Assembly (NCBI RefSeq): GCF_003473485.1
Contig: NC_053049.1
Span: 28,975,292 to 29,039,291 of the forward strand
Direction: 5' to 3'
DNA from: Medicago truncatula
Lineage: Eukaryota > Streptophyta > Magnoliopsida > Fabales > Fabaceae
Length of the DNA stretch: 64,000 nt
Shown here: positions 46,641 to 57,754 of the stretch, piece after piece
Numbering within the stretch: position 1 is the stretch's first letter
How the letters are laid out: each line of letters opens with the position of its first letter
The notes under the pieces: model-generated
Databases searched by the model: none
What the model saw: the letters and a program-made list of their open reading frames with translations, nothing else
Told to the model about the DNA's origin: nothing
Program-made: the position numbers and the translations under genes

Positions 46641-47179
46641 TATTAAAGATTAATTTTGGGTTGACTTTTCCTCTTTCCAGATATCTAAACTTTTAGAATG
46701 ACGACTTGAATAGTTCATTAGGTCTTGAAGTCTCACTTATATGCTGAAGTAGCTCGGGTCAAATACTTTAGTTTGGGCTTTAGAACAAAGCATATCGGTT
46801 CAGCTAATCTGCAAAATAGAATCAACGACAAATATGGAAGTCCTAAAATGTCGGAACATCTTTAGTATCGTCCAAAACAATAACAAATATTTCATAAAAT
46901 ATAAATACTACTTTAGGAATATTTCACAACTGATTTTTGTAAAGATATGCGCGTTGCTTGGTCAATAAGATAAGGAAATATTGTTTCCTTAAACCATAAG
47001 TGGCGCACGTACAAATAGGCATGAACCTAGACACACTGAACCGTGCCATGATGTTGGAACATCATATCCAACATCTTACGGATATGCCTAAACACATGTT
47101 AGAAGATTGGTTCTAACAACACAAACAAGGATATTTGTTTTAACAATAATGCAACTAATACAAATACCCAACATATAAT
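46641..47179. other. Intergenic, nothing recognised
   Basis: No gene, repeat end or RNA can be supported. Confidence 0.3.
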
Positions 47180-47425
47180 GTTGTTATGACCATGCCAATG
47201 GCGACTATAAGATTATCCGTTATGTTGATACTTATCATTATAAACCTACTGACAAATTTAACTGGACTTATATACCAACAAGGCCACGCTCTTTTTGGGA
47301 GATTTATAGCGTAAGCAGTCACTCTTGGAAGAGACTTGATTTAGAGGATATGCCTGGAGGTAAAGGTCGTAAGGTGTACTTGAATGGATTGTGTTATTGG
47401 TGGGTGATGAGATATAATACATATA
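47180..47425 (+). pseudogene. F-box B-type gene fragment
   Basis: One frame reads 'YDHANGDYKIIRYVDTYHY', 'FWEIYSVSSHSWKRLDL' and 'GRKVYLNGLCYWWVM'. It is collinear with the middle of gene B (about residues 177-260). The F-box, the N-terminal third and the C-terminus are missing, and no start codon fits. It is followed to about 47770 by sequence shared with 52920-53350, a family 3' flank. A duplicated and truncated copy. Confidence 0.85.
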
Positions 47426-47859
47426 GGGCCGGTCCTAGGGCATAGGCCGCGAGTGCAACCAAATAAAATGTATCTGATTTAACCTCATCGATCAGTACAT
47501 TCTTCATGCCATATCTTTGTAACTATGTATCTGCTTTTCTCATATGTTCGAAGTAAATACAGTCTATAAATAATGTGAAATTTCCGCCTCTGCCAATCTG
47601 TGCTTCAAAAGTGATTTATTAAATATACAAAACATTTAATTTATTTGCTGATGTTGTGTTAAATACTGTTGTTCACATTGTGTTAGCTGGTAGATGAAAT
47701 TTTCAATCCTAATGCAGTTCCTTTATGCAGTTGATGCCTTGTTTTTCTCATTCATCAGAAGTAGCTACTGAAGAAAAAGATATTATGTAATCCCTTGTTG
47801 TTTTCCATATTCACTCTTGAACTAGATGCTTTTGAAGGAAGCTTGAAACTGATAAACAA

Positions 47860-48440
47860 TTGCTTTATCAAGAAGAGTTTTTGAAAATTCAAAAAGAAAA
47901 ATACAAGAAGATAGAGAGACTGTACAAAAATTGTAGTTTTGTTTTTTGGGTTAATGGTGCTTTACCCCTTGTAATATATGTCATTTTTGGTTTTCCCTCC
48001 TGTAAATTTTTTTTTTTTGATTTAACCCTCTGTAAATTTGGTCATAAAAAAACGACTTTATTTTTTTTTTCCAGAAGTTTTTTCGTTTTTTTATGACCTA
48101 TTGGGGGGTATTCCAAATTTTTTTTTTTTACAGGGTAAATCAAAAAAAATATTTTACTGGAGGGATTACAAAAAATGACCTATATTACAGGGGGTAAAAC
48201 ATCATTAACCCTTTTTTTTTTAAAGCAAAAATGTTGGTTTTTATTTTAAAGAAAAAATTTTAGTTTATAAAAATATTTTTTTATCGCAGTCATATGATTT
48301 TTCCTTTAGATAAGAAGTAATTTATATATTTATGTTATCATGATCCTAATTGTTATTCGAATAAACAATAAATTATCGTTATTTTATTTTATTATATATA
48401 CAAACAAACTAAAATACGTCGATCGAGTTAATAAATAATT
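47860..48440 (+). mobile_element. Helitron tail remnant with nested MITE
   Basis: 47885-47940 and 48215-48440 match the end of the helicase remnant and its 3' flank at 40385-40600 (shared 'atttatgttat', 'gaataaacaataaat', 'aaacaaactaaaata' words). A MITE at 47949-48211 interrupts it. Confidence 0.5.
47949..48211. mobile_element. MITE nested in the Helitron remnant
   Basis: Inverted ends 'gggttaatggtgctttaccc' and 'gggtaaaacatcattaaccc', each followed inwards by 'cttgtaatatatgtcatttt'-type sequence. About 263 bp, between T runs. Confidence 0.75.
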
Positions 48441-49740
48441 TTGTTATATACTTTGACAAGAATAATTTCAATTAAAATTTAAAATTGTAATCAAAATTAT
48501 ACAAACAAACATAATAATTTTTCATCAAGATTGTTAGCATTTGTTCAAATTTTCCGTCATCAATTTTGGTCCCTTGAATACTAAAGAAAATTTTAGACTA
48601 AAAATTCTATTGCTAAAATATACATTATGTTTTTACTTAAAAAAAAACAAAAATTTTGTTATATACTTTGACAATAATCTTTGTCGTTTTACGCTGTTGA
48701 CATGGATGTTGTGAGTTTGTTCACAAATTCATCCATTTTGTTTTTAGCAAATTTGCATTGTATCGATGTACTCAATCAATTTGAATGAATGATTATCATT
48801 TATTTTAGTAAAAAAAATGTTAAATATGCATTTAATCTTATTAGAACTAAAAGATAATGTATTTATGTATTTTTTTTGTCGCACTAAGACAAGGAAATCA
48901 CGAAAGAAAAAACAAAATAGATGTGAAATAACTTATTTTTCTATAGTGGATCACTATACGTGATCCACAAAAGACCATACATTGAAATTGATGTTTATCG
49001 TTAGATTTTGTGTTCCACAATATCTTAAGATCTACCCTCTAACAAATATTTTTCTCTTTCTTCCCTAAGACACTCTTCTCTCTCCTCACTGACAATATCG
49101 CAAAAGTCTTAAATGATCCTTATAGACCTAACATCCCTAACGTGATGGCGTTAAAGAGCCTTCGAGTAGGGTACTTTGGTCCGTAGTAGCCTTCTTTTTC
49201 AGATAAATGGGGGCAATGTACATGCACACGCTCTGACCGTCAAGTTAGTAATTTCCATGGATGATAGGTATATTCGGATAAAAGTAAGCATACATGAATC
49301 AATGCCTCGAAGTTAGTACATTTATAGTGTAATCTTAGGGTTTTTGTCCTTGAACCTATGCTTGGACAGCTATCCTCAAGGGACAGTTGGATTCCTTAAG
49401 TGGTAGCTATGAATAGATTGTGATAAGATAGCCTCAGATCCAGAGTGTCTGGTCCAGATTGCCTCGAAGGGCTATCATTCCTATGTCGTGATGAGACAGG
49501 TCCACGCGATGGTCCTTATCGAACTTTATGGAGGGATATGCAAATTACAAATATAGCCTTGCAATAAAACTAAATTTAATTTGTTAACATTTTAAATTAA
49601 TATTTATTATATTCTTGTAATTTTGATAGCTTTTAATTTTTATATTTTTTAAATTACATATTTGCCCATGTGAAAAAATGATACATATTTTAAAATAGAA
49701 AGATTAATATTATTATTATTATTATTTTGGTTACAACAGA
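48441..49740. other. Intergenic, unclassified diverged sequence
   Basis: 49080-49560 is less AT-rich than its surroundings and has no long frame. It could be a worn non-coding part of a retroelement, but no ends or repeats were found. The rest is AT-rich. Confidence 0.25.
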
Positions 49741-49901
49741 GTTTATTAAAAATAAGAAAAGAAAAGAAAGTATTACAAACACCTTTTCATTCGCTACATC
49801 TTTTCTCTTGCAAAGAAAGACTCACTCTTGAAGAAGATCTGAGAAGAAACGGTTACAACACACACACACACAAACACTTCAAGAGCTCAAGAACTCCTTC
49901 A

Positions 49902-51038
49902 ATGGCAAATCCACCAACTGGCAAGAGTAATGGTACGTTTGTTACTAATGACATTGCTTTCTCTGTTCTCTCCAAGCTTCCTCTTAAATCTATCAAGCGA
50001 TTTTCTTCTGCTTGCAAATCTTGGTCTCAAGAGTTTGAAAAACCTAGTTTCTAACAAAATTTCTTCAACAATCTTGTTTCCAAATCTCATGATGATGATG
50101 ATGATGTGAAACCTCTCTTTAACATCAACGATAGGTTGTATTTGCGTTCTGGTGACAATTTTCAGGATGAAAAAGAATTGGATATGAATCTGCCATCTGC
50201 ATTTGATGCTAGGCATTTTCATATTTTAGGTTCTGCTATTCAGGGTGTTCTTTGTCTCTATATTGTTGGCAATCAGAAAAATATAATCTTGTGGAACCCT
50301 GATGTTAGTGGTCAATATAGAGTCCTTCCTACTGACTATGCCGAGGACCTAGGGTCTCGAGACGAAGACTTCGTCCCTAATTTTCAGGTTCATGGATTTG
50401 GTTATGACGCTGCTAATCATGATTTCAAGGTCATTCAACTTGTGAAGTACTTTGGCTATCATGAAACCATCTCCTTTTGGCAAGTGTATTGTCTCCGCAG
50501 TAACACGTGGACAAAACTTAACATACCTAGTGGTAATCAGATTCCATTTCATCAGTATTACCCTAATGGTTTGGAGGTTTACTTGGATGGTTTTTGCCAT
50601 TGGTTGGGCAGAGTCGCATATGGTCAACTTTATCTCGTGTCATTCAACTTGACCAATTATAAGTTTTCAGTTGCAGCTGCACCTGTCGATGTAGGTGTAA
50701 CTGAACAGTCTTTGAAATTGGTGGTGTTAAATGGGTCTGTTGCTATGATCAACCAACATGCTGATCCTATGTCTTTTAGCATATCAATTTTGGGTAAAAT
50801 TGGTGTCAAAGAATCATGGACAAAACTTTTCAATGTTGCATCTTTGCCTTCTTTTAAGGATCCTATCTCAGCTGGGAAGAAGGGTGTTATATTCTTCAAA
50901 GGAGATGAAAACAATGGTAGAGTAGCTTGTTTTGATTTAACTACCAGGATGATTGAGAAGGAAATTGATTTTGGAGCAAAAAAGAATATTCAGCAAATCG
51001 TATTTTACAAGAACAGAAAGAACACCGGTCGTCATTGA
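49902..51038 (+). pseudogene. F-box gene C, interrupted by a nonsense codon
   Basis: From the ATG at 49902 an F-box reads for 50 codons ('IAFSVLSKLPLKSIKRF', 'SACKSWSQEFEKPSF'). A TAA at 50052-50054 then stops it, where A has 'FLNMF' and D has 'FLKMF'. The same frame stays open to 51038 and encodes a complete F-box-associated domain ('GSAIQGVLCLYIV', 'VHGFGYDAANHDFKVIQLV'), with no other stop in 328 codons. It is 3' closely related to D. Either a young pseudogene, or only a short F-box peptide is made. Polymorphism or an assembly error is possible. The leader has a short CA run at about 49858. Confidence 0.85.
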
Positions 51039-52135
51039 GCTGAAGGTATAAATGGTTAACTGTTTTTGCGAGTTTTTACTAGTTAATTTTGTGCACCATA
51101 GTTTATGCTGCCAATTTGTCTGGAGTTATTAGGCTTCTCTTTGAGTTTAGGGGTCTCAATTAACTTCATATGTATACCCTGTCATTGCCCTCACTGCTAA
51201 CAATATATGGGTCTTTGGTTGCATGTCGTTACCAGTTACTACTTATTGCATTTTACGGTATGCAATTACTATGGCATGTGTGACTGATTTTTGGTGATTT
51301 TAGTGATTCAATGTTACTAGGAATTTGGTCGGCTGCAATTTGTTCAAATGTTACTAGGAATTTTCCCCCATTCTGTTTTAATATTGTGTCATAGGGAGTC
51401 AGTCAGATTTTAGATAACTTCTGACGATTCTATTTTTATGATAAGTGAAAACTGTAGATGGTTCAAAGCATGGAAATACTGATTTTATTTTTTATTTTTT
51501 GGTAAGGAACCTAGTCTAAACACAGATCAAAGTATATGATTCTGCTCACAGAAGGTCCTTTAAAAATGTGCCAAAGTTGAACTTTTCCTCTAATCAGAAA
51601 ACTAATACAGTCATCTTTATCAACTGAACACGGAAGAAAACCGTTGCATGGTAGCAGTAGTTATTAGACAGATAGACTGATTAAACCTTATATCTCTGCA
51701 TACAAATCTAGTTAGTAATTAGAAGATAAATAGGGTAATCCTTTTCAACTAACTTCCTGCATTTAAATTTATTTACTGTCTGATTCACTTGCAGCATCCC
51801 CTAAAATATATATGATTTTCATTGTGACCTTAAAGTTTAAAACATCTTCCTAAAAAATCCTTATCCTACAAAATATTAATTTCAATTTAGGCATTTAAAA
51901 TTATTCTCAGTAGTTTTGCATATTATCAACTATTAAGTAAGCAATCAATATCACCTCTGCAGTACAACTATTTTGGGAAGTTTACAAGACTCACCACAAC
52001 TTCTTTGTCCATCGCTATTCCTTCCTAGAAAAACCCATGTGCCACAGAAAAAAGATAAGGTTATGATTAGTCTTTTTATAAAGAGTGACATCCCACGTAC
52101 CTTACAATACATTTTTGTAAGGTTGAGTTATGAGT
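51030..52135 (+). repeat. F-box 3'-flank duplication, copy C
   Basis: Collinear and almost identical with 57745-58861 downstream of gene D, from 'gctgaaggtataaat' to 'tttgtaaggttgagtta'. Together with the coding regions it shows that C and D arose by one recent block duplication. Confidence 0.9.
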
Positions 52136-52260
52136 GTTAAAGGGGAATTTGATTGTGACTCGCCAATTTATTCGAAAAACTTTCTTCCGATTGGCCAAAA
52201 ATGTAATTAGTTAATTTTTCTTTCCCAAGTTTAAAGGTCCCAAGAGAGTTATAAGTACAA
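52131..52260 (+). pseudogene. F-box B-type C-terminal fragment
   Basis: Contains 'gtgttaaaggggaatttgat' and 'aactttcttccgattgg', matching the last codons and 3' flank of gene B (42515-42640). One frame gives 'YSKNFLPIG', as in B. It begins exactly where the C/D block duplication ends. Confidence 0.75.
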
Positions 52261-52559
52261 TTATTAGAATTTAGGATTTTATTACAAGTTGAATATTATG
52301 AAGTCGTTGCAATGCAAATAGGCGTTTCCCATATTATATTTACTATCAAGTGTATAAGAAAGAAATTATTGGCTTAAGAATCTTTCTTTACCATTTTTAT
52401 TTCCACGCTCTTATCTTTTTTCTATTGTATGATGTTCTTCTTTCGATTCAAATTGTTTGCAGGGTCTTTTTTGAATTCTCTCAATTTTCATGTAGAAATC
52501 ATTTATAATTTGGAAAGTTTTTCCAATCTAATTTTACCGTAATAAAAAACCCAATCCGT

Positions 52560-52920
52560 GAGAAGCATGCGATAGTAGGCCGAATAATCACGAGCTCGGC
52601 ACAAGGGCGAGCAGGAGGAACATCTCCCCCTTATCTGATATTAAAAGGTCATGTGTATATGGCACTTTGACTAAGTACCCCCTTTTTACATATGCACTGG
52701 ATTCGGTCAAGAGAGACTGCACCATCCTATGATTCTGAATCTGAACCAACTCCCCACACTGTAAATAAGAGGCTTCATGCCTCCCTCATTCACAATGTTG
52801 AAAGAAAACTATATATGTAAGCTATGACTCCTTAAAAGATGCTGGAGACGTCACTATCAACTCAAAGAGCACCTCTTTGTCGTCGCCATAGCAGGAGGGT
52901 CTCTACTGCTCTACAATAAT
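52560..52920. other. Unclassified GC-richer stretch, possibly an old LTR-element remnant
   Basis: Less AT-rich than its surroundings, with a 'tgtaaataagaggcttcatg' motif resembling plant LTR sequence. No paired repeat, primer-binding site or coding part is seen, so the call is weak. Confidence 0.2.
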
Positions 52921-53560
52921 GAATAAAACATATCTGCTTTAACCTTAGTATATTCTTCATACCATATCTCTGTAACCATGTTTGCTTTTGATCTCTCTTT
53001 TTGTTTACTTATATGTTCGAGGTAAATTACACCGGCTTGTACAAGCGATTTGATTGCAGTCAATCAAGTTAAAGAAATTTTAGATGGCGAATGGATACTA
53101 GACTTTAAAAGATTGAATTTGAGTTTTCAAGCATCATGCACAAGTTTCTGAAATGTAATGGAAAATTTAGAAATTACAGTCTATAAATTATGTGAAATTT
53201 TCTCCTCTCACATTCTGTACTTCAAAAGTGATTTATTCTATAATTGCATGTTTTTAAGGATAACAGTACATGTATGCCATGGAAGAGGCTATTAACTGGT
53301 AGATGAGTTCCTTTATATATGCATGGCTGTTGATGCATATTGCTGCCTTGTTTTCTTTATTGATCAGAAGTATGTAGCTACTAAAAAAATAATTTGTAAT
53401 CCCTTGTATAAAAATAATTATGAGGAACAAAATTCTTTAATTGCTTCCGTAGAAAAAATAATTATGTAATCCCTTATATAAAAATAATTTGTTTTCCCGG
53501 TTGTTTTTCATCTTCACTAGGGACTTTGTAGGAAGCTTGAAACTGATAAACAATTGCATC
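52920..53560 (+). repeat. F-box 3'-flank copy, B type
   Basis: Shares 'cttcataccatatctctgta', 'acagtctataaattatgtga' and 'cttcaaaagtgatttatt' with 47490-47630. It also shares 'gactttaaaaga' and 'catcatgcacaagtttctg' with 42700-42735. No coding part. Confidence 0.65.
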
Positions 53561-53846
53561 AATTGGTTCTTCTTCTCATTCTAAACCACTTGAGACTAAA
53601 TAACTAATTGTTTCGTTATATTTCTTGTTATTTGAATCAAAGATTTTGTAATGTAATGATTTTGCTATTTTGATGCAGTGGTCGTGATTGTTTTAATTAA
53701 TGTTACTAGCATGTGTTTCCAATCTAATTTGCAACTAGAATTGTAATAATGGTATAGTTAGATTTTGAAGCTAAGGGTAAGTGTTCTTTTCTGGACAATT
53801 ATTACTTGGAGGAGTTGCACTCATAGTCCATTTTTTAAAAGTTACT

Positions 53847-54465
53847 AGGATCGTTTGGTGCGCAGGATAGGGAGACAGGATATGATAAAATTATCATATC
53901 CTACTCAAATTTCTTGTTTGGTGCACCAATAGGAAAGGGATAAATTAAACCTTTTCTATATAAATTAAACATTTCCTAGGGTCATTTGGTGCGGAGGATA
54001 GGAAGATAGGATATGATAATATTATAATAATCTCTCCCAAAAGAATTTAGAATTTTTTAACAAAACATGAATTTAATATGAATTTTTATATTATTTATGG
54101 TTAAAAAATTCATATATAATTTATGTTTACTTGAAAAATTCTAATATTTTTTTAGGAAATGTTTTTACAATATTCTACACATTTATGTACAATTTCATTA
54201 AAAAATACTAAAATTTACTTTAAAATAGGGACCAAAAGTAGTGATTTAAAATTTTATAGGGACTAAAACGAAAAGTTGATATATTTATATGAACCAAAAA
54301 CATATTTAACCCAAAAAATAATATAACAATTTTCTAATGTTTGTTGATCAGCGATAAAAAATAAAATAAAATAAAATAAATATCCTGTCACTATCATATC
54401 ATATCCTTATCCAACCTTTTATCCTATCATGTTTCTATCATATCCTACGCACCAAAGGGATGATG
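53847..54465. mobile_element. Inverted-repeat element with nested Mutator-like MITE half
   Basis: Ends 'ggatcgtttggtgcgcagga' and 'tcctacgcaccaaagggatg' are inverted. 'atatgataaaattatcatat' and 'atcatatcatatcc' words line the interior. About 54035-54312 is the right part of the MITE family seen at 43852, so one element sits in another. Confidence 0.65.
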
Positions 54466-54625
54466 AATAAGGTAAAGAAATTGAGGAATGAAGGTTGTTG
54501 AAATGAGTGAATAGGTAAAAACTCTCTGAAATTGTAATTTTTGTAAAAAATCCTCGCTTTTAAGAAACTTGAAAAACACCCTTGAAATTGTCAAACGTTA
54601 GTCAAATTAACCCCCTCTGTTTGTT

Positions 54626-55039
54626 TTGGCTATTAAATCATATGACGTGGCAATTAACTGTACACGTGGCACTTCCACATGCATTGGGGCATTATGCTTC
54701 TCTTTAAAGAACTCTTTTCTCACATTCTTGAAAGATGCACAATGCATTCTTTCCGCCATTACTAATAGAACGAAAGAGATCGATTTTGTTTTTCAAAATA
54801 GAATCTCGAACATGGAAATTAAGCTGCACAACATGCAAGATTTGTTTAATGCTACTAAAAATACATGCCATACTGGGATGGGTGTTGAATTAAGAAGTAG
54901 AAAGGTTCTAACGCCTTTAGAAACTAAGAAAAAGTGGATAACGGAAGAACCTCCTTTAATCTTTATCGAAGAAGAACCCCGTCCTGAAGAAGAAATTCCT
55001 GATGATTCGGTTGAGCAACAACTAGAAGACAAAACGTGA
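54626..55039 (+). CDS. Small unrecognised frame, 137 aa
   Basis: Open frame with an acidic C-terminal third ('EEEPRPEEEIPDDSVEQQL') and no domain I recognise. The 54.5-56.5 kb stretch is repeat-rich and a LINE RNase H fragment follows 80 bases later, so it may be part of that insertion or chance. Listed because it has a proper ATG and a biased composition. Confidence 0.2.
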   Translation: MAIKSYDVAINCTRGTSTCIGALCFSLKNSFLTFLKDAQCILSAITNRTKEIDFVFQNRISNMEIKLHNMQDLFNATKNTCHTGMGVELRSRKVLTPLETKKKWITEEPPLIFIEEEPRPEEEIPDDSVEQQLEDKT

Positions 55040-55079
55040 AGAAATAACAATTGAAGAAGAAACCGCAATACCTCCTCCC

Positions 55080-55570
55080 AAACCCACTAGAACTCCATAC
55101 CCCCGTGTGGAGTTTGGCTTCCTGTGGAGGTATTTTCAGGGACCGTATATATAGGGATTTATCTTGGCAGTTTTGCAAGCAATCTTGGTGATTTGTTTGT
55201 TTTTGAGGCGGAACAGACAGGTACTATTCTTGCTTTGGGATATGGGGCTTCCCACTCTTGGCACAATATTTGGATAGAAAGCGATTCGACTTCAGCGGTT
55301 CAGGACTTTAAGAATGTTGACTTTGTTTCTTTCCGTCAACGGAACCGTTGTCATAATTCTTTTCATTTGGGCCTTCAAGCTATTTCCTCTCATATTTATG
55401 GGAGGGAAATAGTTGTGCGGATAAAATAGTTGAGTATGGGTATGCGGTTGTGCGTACTGTTTGGTTAGACTGCCTTCGTCTTTGTTGGCTGATTTTTTCC
55501 GTGACCGTGTAGGTTTACCGAACTATCAATTTCTTTATATTCATGGTTGCACAATTATTTTTCTGAGGGT
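55080..55570 (+). mobile_element. LINE RNase H fragment
   Basis: 'SCGGIFRD', 'IYLGSFASNLGDLFVFEAE', 'ILALGYGASHSWHNIWIES' and 'DSTSAVQDFKNV' form the RNase H domain found at the C-terminus of plant LINEs. They keep the catalytic-type ESD. The following 'DRVGLPNYQF' is also typical. It is cut at both ends and lacks RT. Confidence 0.8.
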
Positions 55571-55738
55571 CTTGGCCTAGTCCCCCGCCCCCAACATTAA
55601 CCAACAAATTATCATCCATCACCACCAACAACAATGAACATCAACAAAAATCCTCCATGATTGCTTACCAAAAAACAATATCCTTGAAAGAAATATGTTT
55701 TTATAATTAAATAATATCCCAACTAGGTTAGCAGTCAT

Positions 55739-56359
55739 CCAATCACCTAACTCAACCAATCACCGAACCCAACCCACTTTTTTGGGTGGATTTGATGGGT
55801 TTTTTTGGGTTGATCCAACCCATAAACACTCCTAGCTAAAATTGCAAAAGGGGGTAAACATAGAGGACTCGAAAGTAGTTATTTTTTTAAGACCAAAATC
55901 GCAACATTTGGATACTTAGGGGGCCAAAACAGTAATTAAGCCAAGCACCTCAGGATCATACCACCTAAAAAAATTGCATTTTCTTCTCACAAAATATTTT
56001 CCCACATCCATGAAACCTCCTCCCAGGATTTTCTTCAATCCAAGCAGTGACTAACGGGGAATTAACACCACAATGACAAACAACCTTGGTTCGATGCTTC
56101 AAGGAAGACCCACTGACCAATGAAGATGAATATCTATGGGTTTATCATTTTTAAAAACCATATTCACCCAATCACCCAACACAACCCACTTTTTTGGGTG
56201 GGTTTGACGGATTTTTTTGGGCCGACCCAACCCATGAACACCTCTAGCTAAAATTGCAAAAGGGGGTAAACACATAGGACTCGAAAGTAGTTATTTTTTT
56301 TAGATCAAAATCACAACATTTGGATACTTAGGGGGCCAAAACAGTAATTAAGTCAAAAA
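55739..56359. repeat. About 190-bp direct repeat upstream of F-box gene D
   Basis: 55758-55940 and 56175-56359 are about 90% alike ('cccaacccacttttttgggt', 'gcaaaagggggtaaacat', 'tacttagggggccaaaacag'). The spacer is about 230 bp. The 3' copy ends 200 bases before the gene D start codon. Confidence 0.8.
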
Positions 56360-56557
56360 TAAAATAATTAAAACATAAAATTAATTATTTATATATTTAA
56401 TTGAAATGTTTACGTGCCACATCACTAATAATGATTATTACATCTTCGTTAAACACACACACCGTTTCATTACTAACTAACTAACTACTATATCTAATCC
56501 ATTCCCACTCAAATTCATTCTAACATTCTTCATAACAAACTCGTTCGAGAACCTTCT

Positions 56558-57754
56558 ATGGCGGAAGCTCCGAGATCTGAGAAGGTGATGGTTCCTCCAA
56601 TGGCCGATCCATCAAGTGAGAACAAAGCAACTGAACGCATTCATTTTTCCATTCTCTCTAAACTCCCCATTAAATCTATCAACCGTTTTTCCACTGTTCG
56701 CAAGTCTTGGTCTGGATTGTTTGAAAACCCCGATTTCTTGAAAATGTTCTGCAAGAATCTCGTTTCTAAATATCATGGTAATAATGGTGATGATGTGGGA
56801 CTACTCTTCAACATCAATTCCAAGAATTTGAGCTTGCTTTCTGGTGACAAGTTTAAGCCTTTGAATATGGTGAATCTGCCATCTCAATTTGTTGATTATA
56901 ATAAGCATCTTGGTATTTTAGGTTCTGCTGTTGACGGTGTTATTTGTCTTTATGATGTTTACAATCAGAAAAATATAATACTGTGGAACCCTTCAAATAA
57001 TGAAAAGCGTGTTCTTCCTACTAACTATGCTGAGGATCTAGGTGGTATAGATGACTGCATCCCTAATATTTGTGTTCATGGATTTGGTTATGACACTGTT
57101 CATCGTGATTTCAATGTCGTTCAATATGTGATTAATGATAACGTTTACTCTGATGGTAGTTTAGATCAAACTGACTCGTTTTGGCAAGTGTATAGTCTGA
57201 AGAGTAACAAATGGAAACCATTAGATGGTGTTCGTCTTCCATTTCTTCAGTATAACCCTAATGGTTTGGAGGTCTGCTTGGATGGTGTTTGTCATTGGCT
57301 AGGCAGAAAAGAAACAAATAGTCAACTTTTTCTTGTGTCATTCAACTTGGAGGCATTCAACTCGGCACTTACACCAGTGGATGCAGATGTAACTGAATCG
57401 TCTTTGAAATTGATGGTGTTAAATGGGTCTGTTGCTATGATCACACAACATGCTGATCCTATGTCTTTTAGCATATCAATTTTGGGTCAAATCGGTGTCC
57501 AAAATTCATGGACCACATTTTTCAATGTTGCATCTTCGCCTTCCATTAAGAATCCTATTGCTGCTGGTAAGAAGGGTGTTATATTTTTCAAAGGAAATGA
57601 AAAAGATGGTAAAGTAGCTCGTTTTGATTTAACTTCCGGGATGATTGAGAGGGTAATTGATTTTGGAGCAAAAGAGAATATTCAGCAAATCGTATTTTAC
57701 AAGGAAACCGACCAGATCCTTTCAAAAAAGAGAAAGAGCACCCATCGTCATTGA
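56558..57754 (+). CDS. F-box protein D (F-box plus associated interaction domain)
   Basis: 398 aa. The F-box is at about residues 26-72 ('IHFSILSKLPIKSINRF', 'VRKSWSGLFENPDF'). The associated domain has 'GSAVDGVICLYDVYNQKN', 'HGFGYDTVHRDFNVVQYV' and 'VCLDGVCHWLG'. Predicted SCF substrate receptor; target unknown. It is the intact sister of C. The stop TGA is followed by gctgaag|gtataaat, the donor of an intron shared with gene A. Its acceptor would be at about 61212 (ctttatgcag), giving a 3' UTR intron of about 3.45 kb. Such an intron could trigger nonsense-mediated decay if it is more than about 50 nt past the stop; here the donor is only about 10 nt past, so decay is not expected. Confidence 0.9.
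   Translation: MAEAPRSEKVMVPPMADPSSENKATERIHFSILSKLPIKSINRFSTVRKSWSGLFENPDFLKMFCKNLVSKYHGNNGDDVGLLFNINSKNLSLLSGDKFKPLNMVNLPSQFVDYNKHLGILGSAVDGVICLYDVYNQKNIILWNPSNNEKRVLPTNYAEDLGGIDDCIPNICVHGFGYDTVHRDFNVVQYVINDNVYSDGSLDQTDSFWQVYSLKSNKWKPLDGVRLPFLQYNPNGLEVCLDGVCHWLGRKETNSQLFLVSFNLEAFNSALTPVDADVTESSLKLMVLNGSVAMITQHADPMSFSISILGQIGVQNSWTTFFNVASSPSIKNPIAAGKKGVIFFKGNEKDGKVARFDLTSGMIERVIDFGAKENIQQIVFYKETDQILSKKRKSTHRH

Noticed and set aside
52560-52920. Solo LTR of a retrotransposon
   Set aside because: No paired end, target duplication or internal region was found. It was kept only as a low-confidence unclassified stretch.
55758-56359. Direct repeats as LTRs of a very short element
   Set aside because: No primer-binding site, polypurine tract or target duplication; better explained as a local duplication.
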